A model generated the notes under the pieces. The model was given only the letters and a program-made list of their open reading frames with translations. It ran no database searches and was not told the DNA's origin. DNA of 64,000 bases. Origin: Peribacillus simplex. Its GTDB lineage: Bacteria; Bacillota; Bacilli; Bacillales; DSM-1321. The translations under genes were made by a program, and so were the position numbers. Position 1 is the stretch's first letter, and each line of letters opens with the position of its first letter. The DNA lies in the NCBI RefSeq assembly GCF_030123325.1, contig NZ_CP126106.1, forward strand, positions 1,888,001 through 1,952,000. The letters are read 5' to 3'. Of the stretch, positions 9,533-17,621 are shown one piece after another.

Positions 9533-9676
9533 TTAAAGTTGAGCTTGAAGTTGCTCTTGTTTTTGTTGCTGTTGTTGAAGCTGGAATTGAATATTTTCTA
9601 ATTTACAGTTACTATCATCGTGATGGTCATGATCGCAGTGTTTTTTCTTCTTACAACAATCATCGTGATAAGACAT
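9533..9676 (-). CDS. small His/Cys/Gln-rich protein, 47 residues
   Basis: Starts at ATG 9676, behind the ribosome site AAGGAG; the upstream in-frame ATG at 9721 lacks one. The N-terminal half is packed with potential metal ligands (HDDCCKKKKHCDHDHHDD) and the C-terminal half is a Gln-rich helix (QFQLQQQQQKQ). I do not recognise the family. The composition resembles small spore-coat or metal-binding proteins of Bacillaceae, but that is inference only. It stands alone on the minus strand, facing the transporter terminator. Confidence 0.6.
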   Translation of the reverse strand: MSYHDDCCKKKKHCDHDHHDDSNCKLENIQFQLQQQQQKQEQLQAQL

Positions 9677-9885
9677 AAAATTATCACTCCTTTTTTTGCT
9701 ATACTTTAAGTTACTTTTCAAGGTCGCATTCTTTTGGACAAGTATCCCTGTATTCCTATTATATGAACATTTTCAAAAAATGAATGAGATTCTCCCTATT
9801 AAAAATTAAATGTAGAGTGAAATTCAGAAATTATACTAAGTATGGTTTGCTCCGCATTCCGTCTTTTGTTGAAATATATATCCTA

Positions 9886-9916
9886 AGCGTCTACCCCGTT
9901 GGGTAGGCGCTTTTTA
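9886..9916 (+). terminator. hairpin with T-tract upstream of the holin remnant
   Basis: An 11-bp stem (AGCGTCTACCC with GGGTAGGCGCT, one G-T pair), tetraloop-like turn and five T. It probably ended the phage or host unit that once preceded the lysis module. Confidence 0.7.
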
Positions 9917-9939
9917 ATACCTTCTTTCGAGGTGCCTAT

Positions 9940-10192
9940 TTGCAGAAAATCATGCAACAAGTATTAATTTTTACATCTATTTTGGTGCCAATCGTAGCAG
10001 TGATGGTTCAGGTGGTTAAACAGACGGTTAATTTGAGTAGGTTCAGTTGCCTTTCCATTCACAGATATGGATATTGTATTAAAGTTATGGGCCTGGGCTT
10101 TCGCTGGACTAGGTTGAACTGGTTTTTATGAGTTAATTGCAAAAGAGAAGGAACTTCAAAAAAAGCTGCCCATGGGTGGCATTTTATTTTAA
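9940..10192 (+). pseudogene. decayed phage holin
   Basis: The N-terminus (QQVLIFTSILVPIVAVMVQV then KQTVNLS) matches the class of phage holins related to the listerial A118 holin. After about residue 32 the frame shifts. A second frame then reads PFTDMDIVLKLWAWAFAGLG, a stop, then TGFYELIAKEKELQKK, which is the normal holin C-terminus. The middle hydrophobic part is missing. At least one deletion or frameshift and one nonsense codon make it non-functional. Together with the endolysin remnant at 10799 it marks an eroded prophage lysis module. A hairpin (GCTGCCCATGGGTGGC) overlaps its end. Confidence 0.7.
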
Positions 10193-10278
10193 TGCAATGT
10201 AAAACGTATATTGTATACTTTGTACAATTAACTGGGCAAGATATTTAATATGGTTAAAAAGTGAAGAAGGAGTGAAGT

Positions 10279-10719
10279 ATGCTTTTTCATATTTTTGTTG
10301 GTTTTATACTTCCTTGGGTATTAGGGTTATATTTGTTTAGATATCAAACAAGGCTTTTCATTATTTTTTATCCGATTGGTTCAGCGACAAGTTTTCTAAT
10401 AAATGAAATTGGATTTGCTTACTTTTGGAAGATGGATAAAGAAACTGGTGCAATTTTATATGATTTAGGCTTTTATCCTATAGCGTGTTGCTTATTTATT
10501 GCCAGCATACATTTTGAAAAAATGTTTGTTATAACAAACTTTTTAGTTTTTACATTAGGTACAAATTTCTTTGAATTAGTAATAGTCCTACTTGGCAAAT
10601 TAGAATATCGGAATGGGTGGAATATATATTGGTCTGCAGTCAGTTATTTACTGGCCTATTTAATAGTTTATGGTTATTACAAAATAGTACAGAAGTATTT
10701 TGCATTAAAAACACCCTAA
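10279..10719 (+). CDS. integral membrane protein of unknown function (CBO0543-like)
   Basis: 146 residues with four to five hydrophobic segments (about 1-20, 26-43, 63-80, 88-107, 120-138). The ribosome site AAGGAGTGAAGT directly precedes the ATG. The size, the aromatic content and the pattern FYPIACCLFIASIHFEK suggest the CBO0543 group of Bacillaceae membrane proteins, with moderate certainty. It sits between the holin and endolysin remnants, so it was probably inserted or left behind there. The function is unknown. Confidence 0.65.
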   Translation: MLFHIFVGFILPWVLGLYLFRYQTRLFIIFYPIGSATSFLINEIGFAYFWKMDKETGAILYDLGFYPIACCLFIASIHFEKMFVITNFLVFTLGTNFFELVIVLLGKLEYRNGWNIYWSAVSYLLAYLIVYGYYKIVQKYFALKTP

Positions 10720-10737
10720 TGATTTAGGGAAATGATG

Positions 10738-10758
10738 AAACGCTTTAGGGCGTTTTTC
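10738..10758 (+). terminator. terminator after the membrane protein gene
   Basis: AAACGC pairs with GCGTTT around a 6-base loop, followed by T residues. Confidence 0.6.
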
Positions 10759-10798
10759 TGTTACCCAAATTGAAAAAATTAAAAGGAGACGATGGAAA

Positions 10799-11215
10799 AT
10801 GACGTTAGCATTGCAAACGTTATTGGATCGTTCAATTAAAAACATGAGTTCAGGTATTAATTCAGTTGTGAAAGCTCAGCATTAGAAATGATTAAACGTA
10901 CCTACAAAGAAGGTATTTATGATCAAATCAGCGCAGGTTATCGCTCCATGGAAGAACGGGCAGCCCAAAGGTGACAAATGCTAAGCCAAAAAACAGCCGT
11001 TATGATGCCGGTCTTGTTGTGGACGTTTATAAAGGCCCTAAAACCAAATCAGTGCTAATTAAAGCTCATAAAACAGTACTTAATAAGCAGCTCTATAAAA
11101 AAATGTTATGGATGTTAAATGGGAAGCTAAAACTAAGTCTGCCATGCTGCACTTTATTTGGAAGGATTTAACCCTGCCTCATCCGATTCTATCTTTGGAA
11201 AAGGTACTGAGTCGG
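10799..11215 (+). pseudogene. decayed phage endolysin, M15 peptidase (CwlK-like)
   Basis: The ATG at 10799 has a ribosome site (AAGGAGACGATGG). The first frame reads MTLALQTLLDRSIKNMSSG, typical for phage L-alanyl-D-glutamate peptidases, and stops. A second frame continues with SALEMIKRTYKEGIYDQISA, then GYRSMEERAAQ, a hallmark stretch of the family, and also stops. A third stretch begins VTNAKPKNSRYDAGLVVDV, where the Zn-binding His is replaced (YD instead of H). WKDLTLPHP near 11158 may be the last catalytic motif. Two frameshifts and lost ligands mean it is inactive. It belongs with the holin remnant at 9940. Confidence 0.7.
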
Positions 11216-11308
11216 CTTTATAAAAATTTCAGAAGGCACGTAGAATTTCTGCAGATACGGAAAGCTGGTAAAGGCCCTTTACTGAATTTTTTGCTGCATA
11301 ATCGAGAG

Positions 11309-11338
11309 CCCTTACTCGCTTTGAGTAGGGGCGTTTTA
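11309..11338 (+). terminator. hairpin terminator, repeated at 12328
   Basis: CCCTTACTC pairs with GAGTAGGGG, followed by CGTTTTATTT. The same stem, with a slightly different loop, recurs at 12328-12352. Confidence 0.65.
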
Positions 11339-11414
11339 TTTATAGCTCTGTTTAAAGTACATTCACTTAACAAGTGCATATGATAATTTCAAAAACTGTG
11401 AAGGGTTGAGAAAG

Positions 11415-11996
11415 ATGTATTATGTTCCTTATATCCATCCCTATCAATATCAAAATCCATATTACGTTAACGTACCAATGTATAACTATGTAAGAAATCC
11501 TGATTATTGGAGTGTTAATAATGCTAACCAATTGGGTTATTTACAATCATCAAACGGAAGAAATAATATTGAGGTAAAAGATTATGGACCAAAACCATTT
11601 GTGGTGAATATCAATGACGCTACGAAACAAAACAATACCTACCGTACGGCTTTATGGACAGGAAAACACTTGCAAGTTACATTAATGAGTCTTAAAGTTG
11701 GTGAAGATATTGGTTTAGAAATTCACCCTGACGTTGACCAATTTTTACGTATTGAACAAGGTCAAGGGTTGATTCAAATGGGTAATAGACAGGATAATTT
11801 AAACTTCGTAAAAAACGTCTATGATGATTTTGCAATAATGATACCTGCTGGTACATGGCATAATGTAACCAATACAGATAATATTCCGCTAAAACTTTAT
11901 TCGATATATGCTCCTCCTAACCATCCATTTGGCACTGTTCATGTTACCAAAGCAGATGCATTGGCTGAAGAAGAAGGTCATCGGATATGGCAATAG
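11415..11996 (+). CDS. cupin-domain protein with Tyr/Pro/Asn-rich N-terminus
   Basis: 193 residues from the ATG at 11415 (the TTG at 11406 overlaps the ribosome site AAGGGTTGAG). Residues 1-50 are Tyr, Asn and Pro rich (YVPYIHPYQYQNPYY), a composition seen in spore-coat-associated proteins. From about 80 a single cupin barrel follows, with the motif EIHPDVDQFLRIEQGQG (His and Glu ligands) and a second motif around PAGTWHNVTN. The family is annotated as cupin or mannose-6-phosphate isomerase-like, without a known reaction. It is a single gene with its own terminator. A role in the spore coat is inference. Confidence 0.85.
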   Translation: MYYVPYIHPYQYQNPYYVNVPMYNYVRNPDYWSVNNANQLGYLQSSNGRNNIEVKDYGPKPFVVNINDATKQNNTYRTALWTGKHLQVTLMSLKVGEDIGLEIHPDVDQFLRIEQGQGLIQMGNRQDNLNFVKNVYDDFAIMIPAGTWHNVTNTDNIPLKLYSIYAPPNHPFGTVHVTKADALAEEEGHRIWQ

Positions 11997-12010
11997 ATTA
12001 ACCCTTAAAA

Positions 12011-12047
12011 AAATCCCTTCCCTTTAACTTGGAAGGGATTTTTTTCT
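12011..12047 (+). terminator. strong terminator after the cupin gene
   Basis: An 11-bp perfect stem (AAATCCCTTCC with GGAAGGGATTT) followed by T residues. Between here and 12432 I see no convincing gene; the sequence looks like eroded coding DNA. Confidence 0.85.
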
Positions 12048-12327
12048 GATTTTAATGGGGACGTTCGTTCGTATGTAATGGATGTAAAGGATGGATTTTT
12101 CTGATGGGGACAATTCGTGTCAGAGATGGCAAGCAGCATTGATTATGCCAGGACATAAAGCCATAAATAAAAAAATAGGTGAGGTTGAGGGAAATTCAAA
12201 AGATTTGCATGGATACTGTGTGTATATTCATCGTGTCACAAATTATGTATTCAAAAGAAAGATAGTTCCTTTGAGTATATTCAGTTTGGTGAAATCATTA
12301 TTAGTGTAATCGTTGAGGAATAATAAA

Positions 12328-12352
12328 AGCCCTTACTCACTTGAGTAGGGGC
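12328..12352 (+). repeat. second copy of the CCCTTACTC/GAGTAGGGG hairpin
   Basis: AGCCCTTACTC pairs with GAGTAGGGGCT over a 5-base loop. It repeats the hairpin at 11309-11331. There is no T-tract here, so it is probably a relic of a duplicated terminator. Confidence 0.6.
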
Positions 12353-12432
12353 TATTGTTAACTTCCGTTAAAGGGTGTAGTTGAATTTTTGATTGCAAAA
12401 AACAAAAAATCTTCAAATTTTTTATTTGTATA

Positions 12433-13122
12433 TTAAGAATTTTTTTGGGGATATGGCTGTATATAGAATCCAGCTGTTTCTGACCATTCTCCATATAGGA
12501 TATTCTCAAATGTTTTATAATTTCTTTTCTGAAGCTCTTCCATAAGCCACTCTTTTGATTTTTTCATGGATTGAAGTTCTTCCTCTTTTATTTGGCCTTT
12601 CTCAATTACTAATATAGAAGGGGCTTCATCATCAGGATTGAGACCAAGAATATCTGGTGTGACGCTTCCTGCCTTAGTATAAAGATTTACACTAATTTCC
12701 CCAGCAGGCTCAAGATATAAATCACGCACTTCCCGGAGAGTAAACACACCCTGTTTCCGCAGCATGGTACGAATCTGTTCAAGATCCAGGTGGTTTTTTT
12801 CCATTTGCTTTATATCAAATTTGCCATTGCGAATGATTAAAGAAGGGCGTCCTTTGAGCAGTTTCTTCATGCCATCTCTTTTTAGAGCGCAAACCTCCAT
12901 GATATATATGGAAATTCCCCAAAGGCAAATTGCAAATACAATCTGCCAAATGGACACTTTTTGGTCGTAAATACCTTCTTCTAGAATGCCGCCTAATACT
13001 AAAGCGTAAATAAAGTCAAAAGGGGTTACCTGAGACATTTCCTTTTTTCCAAGAAGTCTTGTCACTGCAAGGAGACCAACCAGCCCAATTATCAGCTTCA
13101 TTGCTATTTCCAGATAAATCAT
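12433..13122 (-). CDS. DUF421 (YetF/YrbG-like) membrane protein
   Basis: 229 residues. Three hydrophobic segments lie in the first 80 residues, then a soluble C-terminal domain. RLLGKKEMSQVTPFDFIYAL and LGGILEEGIYD are the family signatures, and TLREVRDLYLEPAGEISV follows in the soluble part. The YetF/YrbG group is widespread in spore formers and has no firmly assigned biochemical role. A ribosome site (GAGGTGA) precedes the ATG. It is monocistronic on the minus strand, with the antiporter relic upstream. Confidence 0.88.
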   Translation of the reverse strand: MIYLEIAMKLIIGLVGLLAVTRLLGKKEMSQVTPFDFIYALVLGGILEEGIYDQKVSIWQIVFAICLWGISIYIMEVCALKRDGMKKLLKGRPSLIIRNGKFDIKQMEKNHLDLEQIRTMLRKQGVFTLREVRDLYLEPAGEISVNLYTKAGSVTPDILGLNPDDEAPSILVIEKGQIKEEELQSMKKSKEWLMEELQKRNYKTFENILYGEWSETAGFYIQPYPQKNS

Positions 13123-13206
13123 TATATTATATCACCTCATTTTCTTTCTTTTCTTTCTCTCTCCCCTTTAAACGATCATTTAAACCAAATAGTCTTTCGA
13201 ATACAA

Positions 13207-13239
13207 AAAACCCCTTCTCAATCGAGAGGGGATTTTAAA
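13207..13239 (-). terminator. bidirectional terminator between DUF421 gene and antiporter relic
   Basis: CCCCTTCTC pairs with GAGAGGGG over a 4-base loop, with an A-run on one side and a T-run on the other, so it can act in both directions. Confidence 0.65.
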
Positions 13240-13244
13240 ATTAT

Positions 13245-13681
13245 CTATATATTTCTTGAAGAAGACTTAGATTCTAATACAATAAAATACATAAGAAGTG
13301 GAGGAGTAACTAAAGTTGTAACAATAATAACTATAAAAATCGATGTGAAATAGTCCGGTAATAGTAAAGTCTCTTGAAGACCAGTCGCAGTTAATATTAA
13401 AGCTACTTCATCTCTAGAAACCATGCCTGAGCCATTCATTAATGAGGAGTTACCTGTGAAGCCAGTTAGCTTAGCCCCTTATGCTACCCCGATTAATTTA
13501 GTTAAAGTAGCGACCAAAGATAGAATAATAATAAATCCTACTTGGTTTCTGCCCCCCACTAAATGAAACATTCAAACCTATGCTTAGAAAAATGAAGAAC
13601 CTTGAAATTGGCATGATTCCACAAATACCCATGAACAGAAAAAAGGATATGATGCAAACAGCCAATGCCATCATCATCAAC
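13245..13681 (-). pseudogene. C-terminal relic of a Na+/H+ antiporter (KefB/NapA type)
   Basis: Read on the minus strand, one frame gives FFIFLSIGLNVSFSG, the motif of CPA2 antiporters. A shifted frame continues GFIIILSLVATLTKLIGVA and then a stop. After it follows GSGMVSRDEVALILTATGLQ, the conserved RGEVALI-type motif, and the normal C-terminus. The N-terminal half is absent, and there is at least one frameshift and one nonsense codon. Family: cation:proton antiporters such as GerN and NapA. It has no function now. Confidence 0.75.
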
Positions 13682-13742
13682 CTGTGAAAGGTAAAATGTC
13701 CGGCAAGGACCCTGTGAAAGAGTCCAAGAAGTATCCGGCCAA

Positions 13743-14153
13743 TTATTTTAATCTGTGATATTCCTCATCTGTTACTGGTTCCAACCATTCCGGCGTACCT
13801 GCAGTAACTGCAATGTGTTCAAACCAGCTGTCTTTTGTAGCACCATGCCAGTGTTTTACACCATCATGGGTAACAATAACATCTCCGGCTTTTAAGAATT
13901 GAGCAGGTTTTCCTTCTTCTTGGTACCAACCTTCGCCACCAGTCACTAATAAAAGTTGAAACCCATTACGATGAATATGCCAGTTATTTCTACAACCTGG
14001 TTCAAAGGTTACGTTCCCAACACCAACATTTACTTTGGGATCTGCAATTAATGTCTTAAGATAACTTTGTCCGACAAAAAATTGAGCAAATGCTTCATTT
14101 TTTTCACCCACCGGGAAAATAACGCCATTTTTTACTTCTTCATGCTTTGCCAT
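13743..14153 (-). CDS. single-domain cupin protein
   Basis: 136 residues, all one cupin barrel. The metal-binding motif 1 is visible as NWHIHRNGFQ (His59, His61, Gln66) and motif 2 as GVKHWHG (His101 or His103). This is the small cupin group often found with carboxymuconolactone decarboxylases and SDR or aldo-keto reductase genes. Exact substrate unknown. The gene follows an SDR relic and an intact SDR on the same strand and may have been part of their operon. A ribosome site (GGAGG) stands before the ATG. Confidence 0.87.
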   Translation of the reverse strand: MAKHEEVKNGVIFPVGEKNEAFAQFFVGQSYLKTLIADPKVNVGVGNVTFEPGCRNNWHIHRNGFQLLLVTGGEGWYQEEGKPAQFLKAGDVIVTHDGVKHWHGATKDSWFEHIAVTAGTPEWLEPVTDEEYHRLK

Positions 14154-14172
14154 TTTACTACCTCCAATAACT

Positions 14173-14305
14173 TCATTTTTTATTATTAACCATCTTGAAC
14201 AGGAAAATTATCCTTTCCTTAATGGCTACATCAGATAGTTGCTCAATAGGAAAGGCAATTGCACCAGCAATGCGGTCAGCATCAATTGCGGATGGTTTCA
14301 TCCAA
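14173..14305 (-). pseudogene. C-terminal fragment of a second SDR
   Basis: A minus-strand frame reads SAIDADRIAGAIAFPIEQ, then LSDVAIKERIIF to a stop. This is the typical end of YdfG-like short-chain dehydrogenases. No N-terminal part is present; the fragment is immediately followed upstream by the end of the intact SDR at 14342. It is probably the leftover of a deletion between neighbouring genes. Confidence 0.55.
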
Positions 14306-14341
14306 CACAGCTAAACACTTAATATTTCTTAAACTGTATTG

Positions 14342-15049
14342 TTACCAATCCATTAGTTTTCCACCTCTGAAAAATTTTCCGTTTGGTCCTTCAGATCCGA
14401 TTGTTGCTAACCATAAGAAAGACTCAGCTGCTTGCTTAGGTGTCGTCGGGGCAGATGGTCCACCCATCTCTGAGCTTACCCATCCTGGATCGACAGCGTT
14501 TATTTTAATATCACCTTTGACTTCTCCAGCAAGCAATTGTGTCAATCCGTTTAAGGCAAGCTTAGATAACTTATATGCTCCCACTCCTGGATATGACAAT
14601 TGGCTCATTACGCCATATTCTGAGGAAACATTAATAATTCTGCCATAGCCGTGTTTTTCCATGATGGGAATAAAGGAACGGATTACATGGTAAACTCCAA
14701 AAAAATTGGTTTCCATTGTTTTCTCCAGAATGGAAGGGTCCATAGCCACTAACTTTTTATCCTCATCCAAATACACGCCTGCATTATTAATCAATACATC
14801 TAATCTTCCATATCGCTCATTTACAGTGATCGCGGCCTGAAGAATGCTTTCTTGATTGTCTACATCCATTACCAGAAAAGATACGTCTAAATCAGACTTC
14901 TTAAGTTTATTGGCAATTTTATGACCCATTATTGGATCTCGACTTGTCAAGATGACCATAAAACCTTCCAAAGCCAATTGTTTGACCAGCTCATATCCAA
15001 TTCCTCGATTACCGCCAGTGACAAGTGCAACTTTTGTATCCTTTAACAT
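14342..15049 (-). CDS. short-chain dehydrogenase/reductase
   Basis: 235 residues. The N-terminal Rossmann motif TGGNRGIG is at 11-18, NNAG at 88-91, the catalytic Ser at 142-143, and Tyr159 with Lys163 (YKLSK). All core residues of a classical NADP-dependent SDR are present. It resembles carbonyl reductase-type SDRs that are often paired with MerR regulators in Bacillus, but the substrate is not deducible. The ATG at 15049 has AGGAGG about 8 bases upstream. Transcription runs on towards the SDR fragment and cupin gene. Confidence 0.88.
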   Translation of the reverse strand: MLKDTKVALVTGGNRGIGYELVKQLALEGFMVILTSRDPIMGHKIANKLKKSDLDVSFLVMDVDNQESILQAAITVNERYGRLDVLINNAGVYLDEDKKLVAMDPSILEKTMETNFFGVYHVIRSFIPIMEKHGYGRIINVSSEYGVMSQLSYPGVGAYKLSKLALNGLTQLLAGEVKGDIKINAVDPGWVSSEMGGPSAPTTPKQAAESFLWLATIGSEGPNGKFFRGGKLMDW

Positions 15050-15287
15050 TTTCCAATATCCTCCCTTTTTTGCCTGCTAATCATAGGCTAGCGTAGGTTA
15101 TTGCACAATCTAGAAAAATGAAGGAATCAACCCTATTCCCCGAAGAATCTTTAAAAATATCATTTATCACGCTTCGTAGTAATTATTATTAGTTACATGA
15201 CTAAGTATAAGGGTTAGAGTGGACTCTAATTCAAGGGGGGAATTTATAAATAATAAATAATTTTTCTATTGGCTTATTGTTAACTTT

Positions 15288-15506
15288 GGCTCTTTTCGTA
15301 AAGATTGTTGTTTTTAAAACGAAACGATTTAAGGTTGATTGGAGCGCAAGTGCGAGACTCCTGCGGGAGCAGCGGGACAGGTGAGACCCCACAGGCGTTT
15401 TCGCCGAGGAGGCTCACCGCCCGCCCCGCGGAAAGCGAGCATCTGGAGGGGAAATCAACCACACCGCTTTACTTGGTAAATAGCAACAAAGTATGCGAAA
15501 ACAGCC
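15288..15506. mobile_element. 219-bp MITE-like element, copy A, with 8-bp target duplication
   Basis: The element begins GGCTCTTTTCG and ends CGAAAACAGCC, which are inverted repeats (10 of 11 matching, with weaker pairing to about 28 bp). It is flanked on both sides by TTAACTTT (15280-15287 and 15507-15514), a perfect 8-bp target-site duplication. The core is GC-rich and can fold extensively (GGTTGATT/AATCAACC, GGTGAG/CTCACC, GGCG/CGCC). A copy of exactly the same length at 46084 differs at only three bases. It encodes no protein; frames across it are incidental. Inverted-repeat start GGCTCTTT and 8-bp duplications suggest mobilisation by an ISL3-family transposase, which is inference. Confidence 0.85.
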
Positions 15507-15660
15507 TTAACTTTAGATTTGGTCACTTTGTATCGTTAAATGAAGTGGGAGTAGAGCACATGCGGTGGTTTTGGAAAAGCATTGCTTTATTGGCACAGTA
15601 AATATCATAAATAGAGCAACCGATCCTACAAATTAGGTTTGAAGGATCGGTTGCTCTATG

Positions 15661-16071
15661 TTAATTAAAATTCCCAATTTTATCGTTTTTATGAATATCT
15701 TCCGTTCCAGCCTCCAAGGCAGTTTTATAATAGTTACATTTAAGGTTTATTAGTTCCATAGTTTTGTTCATTTCTTCCAACTGTGCTTCTACAGCAGCTT
15801 TACGTTCTAAGAACATGTCATATCTTTGCTGTAAGGTGGAATCCCCATCAGTACACCAATCGATGAAATTTTTAATTTCTTTAATAGGCATCCCGGTGGA
15901 TTTAAGACATTCAATGATTTTTAAAGCGTTAATGTCGGATTCCTTAAATAGTCGTGTTCCGTTAGGTGTTCGTTCTACAAAAGGCAAAAGTCCCTCCTTG
16001 TCGTAGTAACGTAAGGTATATGTTGTAAGGTTCAATTCTTTTGCAACTTCACTAATTGAATATTTGTTCAT
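15661..16071 (-). CDS. adhR: MerR-family regulator of the adjacent alcohol dehydrogenase (AdhR-like)
   Basis: 136 residues from the ATG at 16071, which has AGGAGTG upstream; longer frames would run into the operator. N-terminal MerR helix-turn-helix (YSISEVAKELNLTTYTLRYY, DKEGLLPF), then a dimerisation coiled coil from about 80. Only two Cys are visible (WCTDG and LKCNYY), one in each half of the effector part. Divergent from a zinc alcohol dehydrogenase, as B. subtilis adhR is near adhA, where it responds to formaldehyde and methylglyoxal. Two copies of a matching palindromic operator lie between the genes. Assignment as AdhR is by context and similarity of layout. Confidence 0.8.
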   Translation of the reverse strand: MNKYSISEVAKELNLTTYTLRYYDKEGLLPFVERTPNGTRLFKESDINALKIIECLKSTGMPIKEIKNFIDWCTDGDSTLQQRYDMFLERKAAVEAQLEEMNKTMELINLKCNYYKTALEAGTEDIHKNDKIGNFN

Positions 16072-16103
16072 TGTTTTCACTCCTATTCTCCTCGAGCATA
16101 AAT

Positions 16104-16120
16104 TTCGAGTTAACTCTAAG
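16104..16120. promoter_or_regulatory. MerR operator copy 1, before adhR
   Basis: TTCGAGTTAACTCTAAG contains the palindrome GAGTTAACTC, 33 bases before the adhR start. Same core as at 16255. It suggests autoregulation. Confidence 0.6.
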
Positions 16121-16250
16121 GTGTGAAGCGATTTTATCATGGGTATTGCTGAGTGTCAAAATCACCTTTTAACTACATAAATGTGTTAAAGCCCTCTATT
16201 GCTAGCTGAATTGTCACCTGAACGAATGGGAAAAAAATATAAAAAATGAC

Positions 16251-16281
16251 TTGACTTAGAGTTAACTATAAGGATTAACAT
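16251..16281 (+). promoter_or_regulatory. MerR-type promoter of adhA with 19-bp spacer
   Basis: TTGACT at 16251-16256 and TAACAT at 16276-16281 are spaced by 19 bases, the over-long spacer typical of MerR-activated promoters. The dyad CTTAGAGTTAACTATAAG (16255-16272) fills the spacer. This is strong sequence evidence for activation by the divergent MerR protein. Confidence 0.75.
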
Positions 16282-16405
16282 TGATTTGCAAGAGAAAAGA
16301 GGGGGGCTAGAAATGAGGGAATGAAAGCTTTCAAACCTAATTTTTCATTTCTTCTTTAGTCACAAAGCATTCTCTTGAAAAATACATTTAATTGGAGAGT
16401 TTTAA

Positions 16406-17446
16406 ATGGTAACTGCTAAAGCAAGAGCTGTCGACGGTCCTGACAAACCGTTTCGAACAGCAGAAATTAAAAGACGTGACCTAGATTTACATGATGTTTT
16501 AATTGAGATTAAATTTGCAGGCATATGTCACTCAGACATCCATTCTGCGCACGGCGAATGGGGTCCCGTTAACTATCCACTTGTCCCGGGGCACGAGATT
16601 GCGGGAATCGTTACCGATGTAGGAGCTGAGGTAACAAAGTATAAAGTCGGTGACAGAGTAGGGGTCGGATGTATGGTTGACTCCTGTGGAAAATGTGAGA
16701 ACTGCCTTAAAGGGGAAGAACAATACTGCCTTAAAGGACATGTTCCAACTTACGCTGGTGTCGACAAATATGGTGAGCCTACACAAGGTGGTTATTCAAC
16801 ACATATCGTCGTAACCGGGGACTTTGTTGTAAGAATTCCCGATAACATTGAACTTGACGTCGCAGCACCATTACTTTGTGCAGGCATTACAACCTACTCA
16901 CCATTAAACCATTGGGGAGCTGGTCCAGGCAAGAAAGTAGCGGTTGTTGGCTTGGGAGGTCTTGGCCATATGGCAGTCAAGATTGCACATGCTATGGGTG
17001 CAGATGTGACCGTTCTATCACAAACATTGAATAAAAAAGAGGACGGCTTGCAGTTTGGCGCAGATAACTACTATGCTACTAGCGACCGAGATACATTTGA
17101 GAAGCTTGCAGGATCTTTTGATTTAATCATCAACACAGTAAGTGCAAAGATTGATCTTGATGCGTATTTCTCCTTACTCACCCTTGATGGCACTATGGTG
17201 AATGTCGGTGCTCCTGGAGAGCCTTTATCCCTAAACGTGATATCCCTCATCGGTCATCGTCGTTCATTTGCAGGTTCCGCGATTGGTGGCATACGTGAAA
17301 CTCAGGAAATGTTGGATTTCTGTGCAAAACATCATATTGTTCCAAAGATTGAAGTAATCTCTGCTGATCAAATTGATGAAGCATATGAGCGTGTTTTAGC
17401 ATCGGATGTAAAGTATCGATTTGTTATTGACACTAGTACAATCTAA
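16406..17446 (+). CDS. adhA: zinc-dependent alcohol/aldehyde dehydrogenase (AdhA-like)
   Basis: 346 residues, cinnamyl-alcohol dehydrogenase branch of the medium-chain family. Catalytic zinc ligands are Cys41, His63 (with Glu64) and Cys158; structural zinc ligands are Cys94, Cys97, Cys100 and Cys108. The coenzyme motif GLGGLG is at 182-187. All are intact. In B. subtilis the AdhA homologue is induced by reactive carbonyls through AdhR; the same MerR promoter layout is seen here. The 125-base leader between promoter and ATG has no other convincing gene. The next gene, a hydrolase, may be cotranscribed, as I see no terminator between them. Confidence 0.92.
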   Translation: MVTAKARAVDGPDKPFRTAEIKRRDLDLHDVLIEIKFAGICHSDIHSAHGEWGPVNYPLVPGHEIAGIVTDVGAEVTKYKVGDRVGVGCMVDSCGKCENCLKGEEQYCLKGHVPTYAGVDKYGEPTQGGYSTHIVVTGDFVVRIPDNIELDVAAPLLCAGITTYSPLNHWGAGPGKKVAVVGLGGLGHMAVKIAHAMGADVTVLSQTLNKKEDGLQFGADNYYATSDRDTFEKLAGSFDLIINTVSAKIDLDAYFSLLTLDGTMVNVGAPGEPLSLNVISLIGHRRSFAGSAIGGIRETQEMLDFCAKHHIVPKIEVISADQIDEAYERVLASDVKYRFVIDTSTI

Positions 17447-17621
17447 GTTGCTAAATTACGGTCTAAACTGCCTGTAAGACAGCGTTAGAACAATCTATAG
17501 GTGGATTATATAAAAAATACTCCTTATCAGCCGAACTTTATAGTTAACATGTGGTTAATATCCATATTACTAGCTGTTTGTGGTATCTCTTAAAAAAATT
17601 GAAGAAGAAGGCGATGAAAAA

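Noticed and set aside
11108..11383. 91-codon frame after the endolysin relic
   Set aside because: It runs through the decayed phage gene and into a terminator hairpin; no start signal.
12091..12309. 72-codon plus-strand frame between the cupin and DUF421 genes
   Set aside because: No ribosome site, no family resemblance, and mixed composition like eroded DNA.
14259..14648. 129-codon plus-strand frame opposite the SDR gene
   Set aside because: Antisense shadow of an SDR whose catalytic motifs are fully explained on the minus strand.
15305..15601. Open frames of 60-98 codons on both strands across the 15.3-15.6 kb repeat
   Set aside because: They follow from the GC-rich, stop-poor MITE core and have no ribosome sites; the same sequence recurs at 46 kb as a non-coding element.
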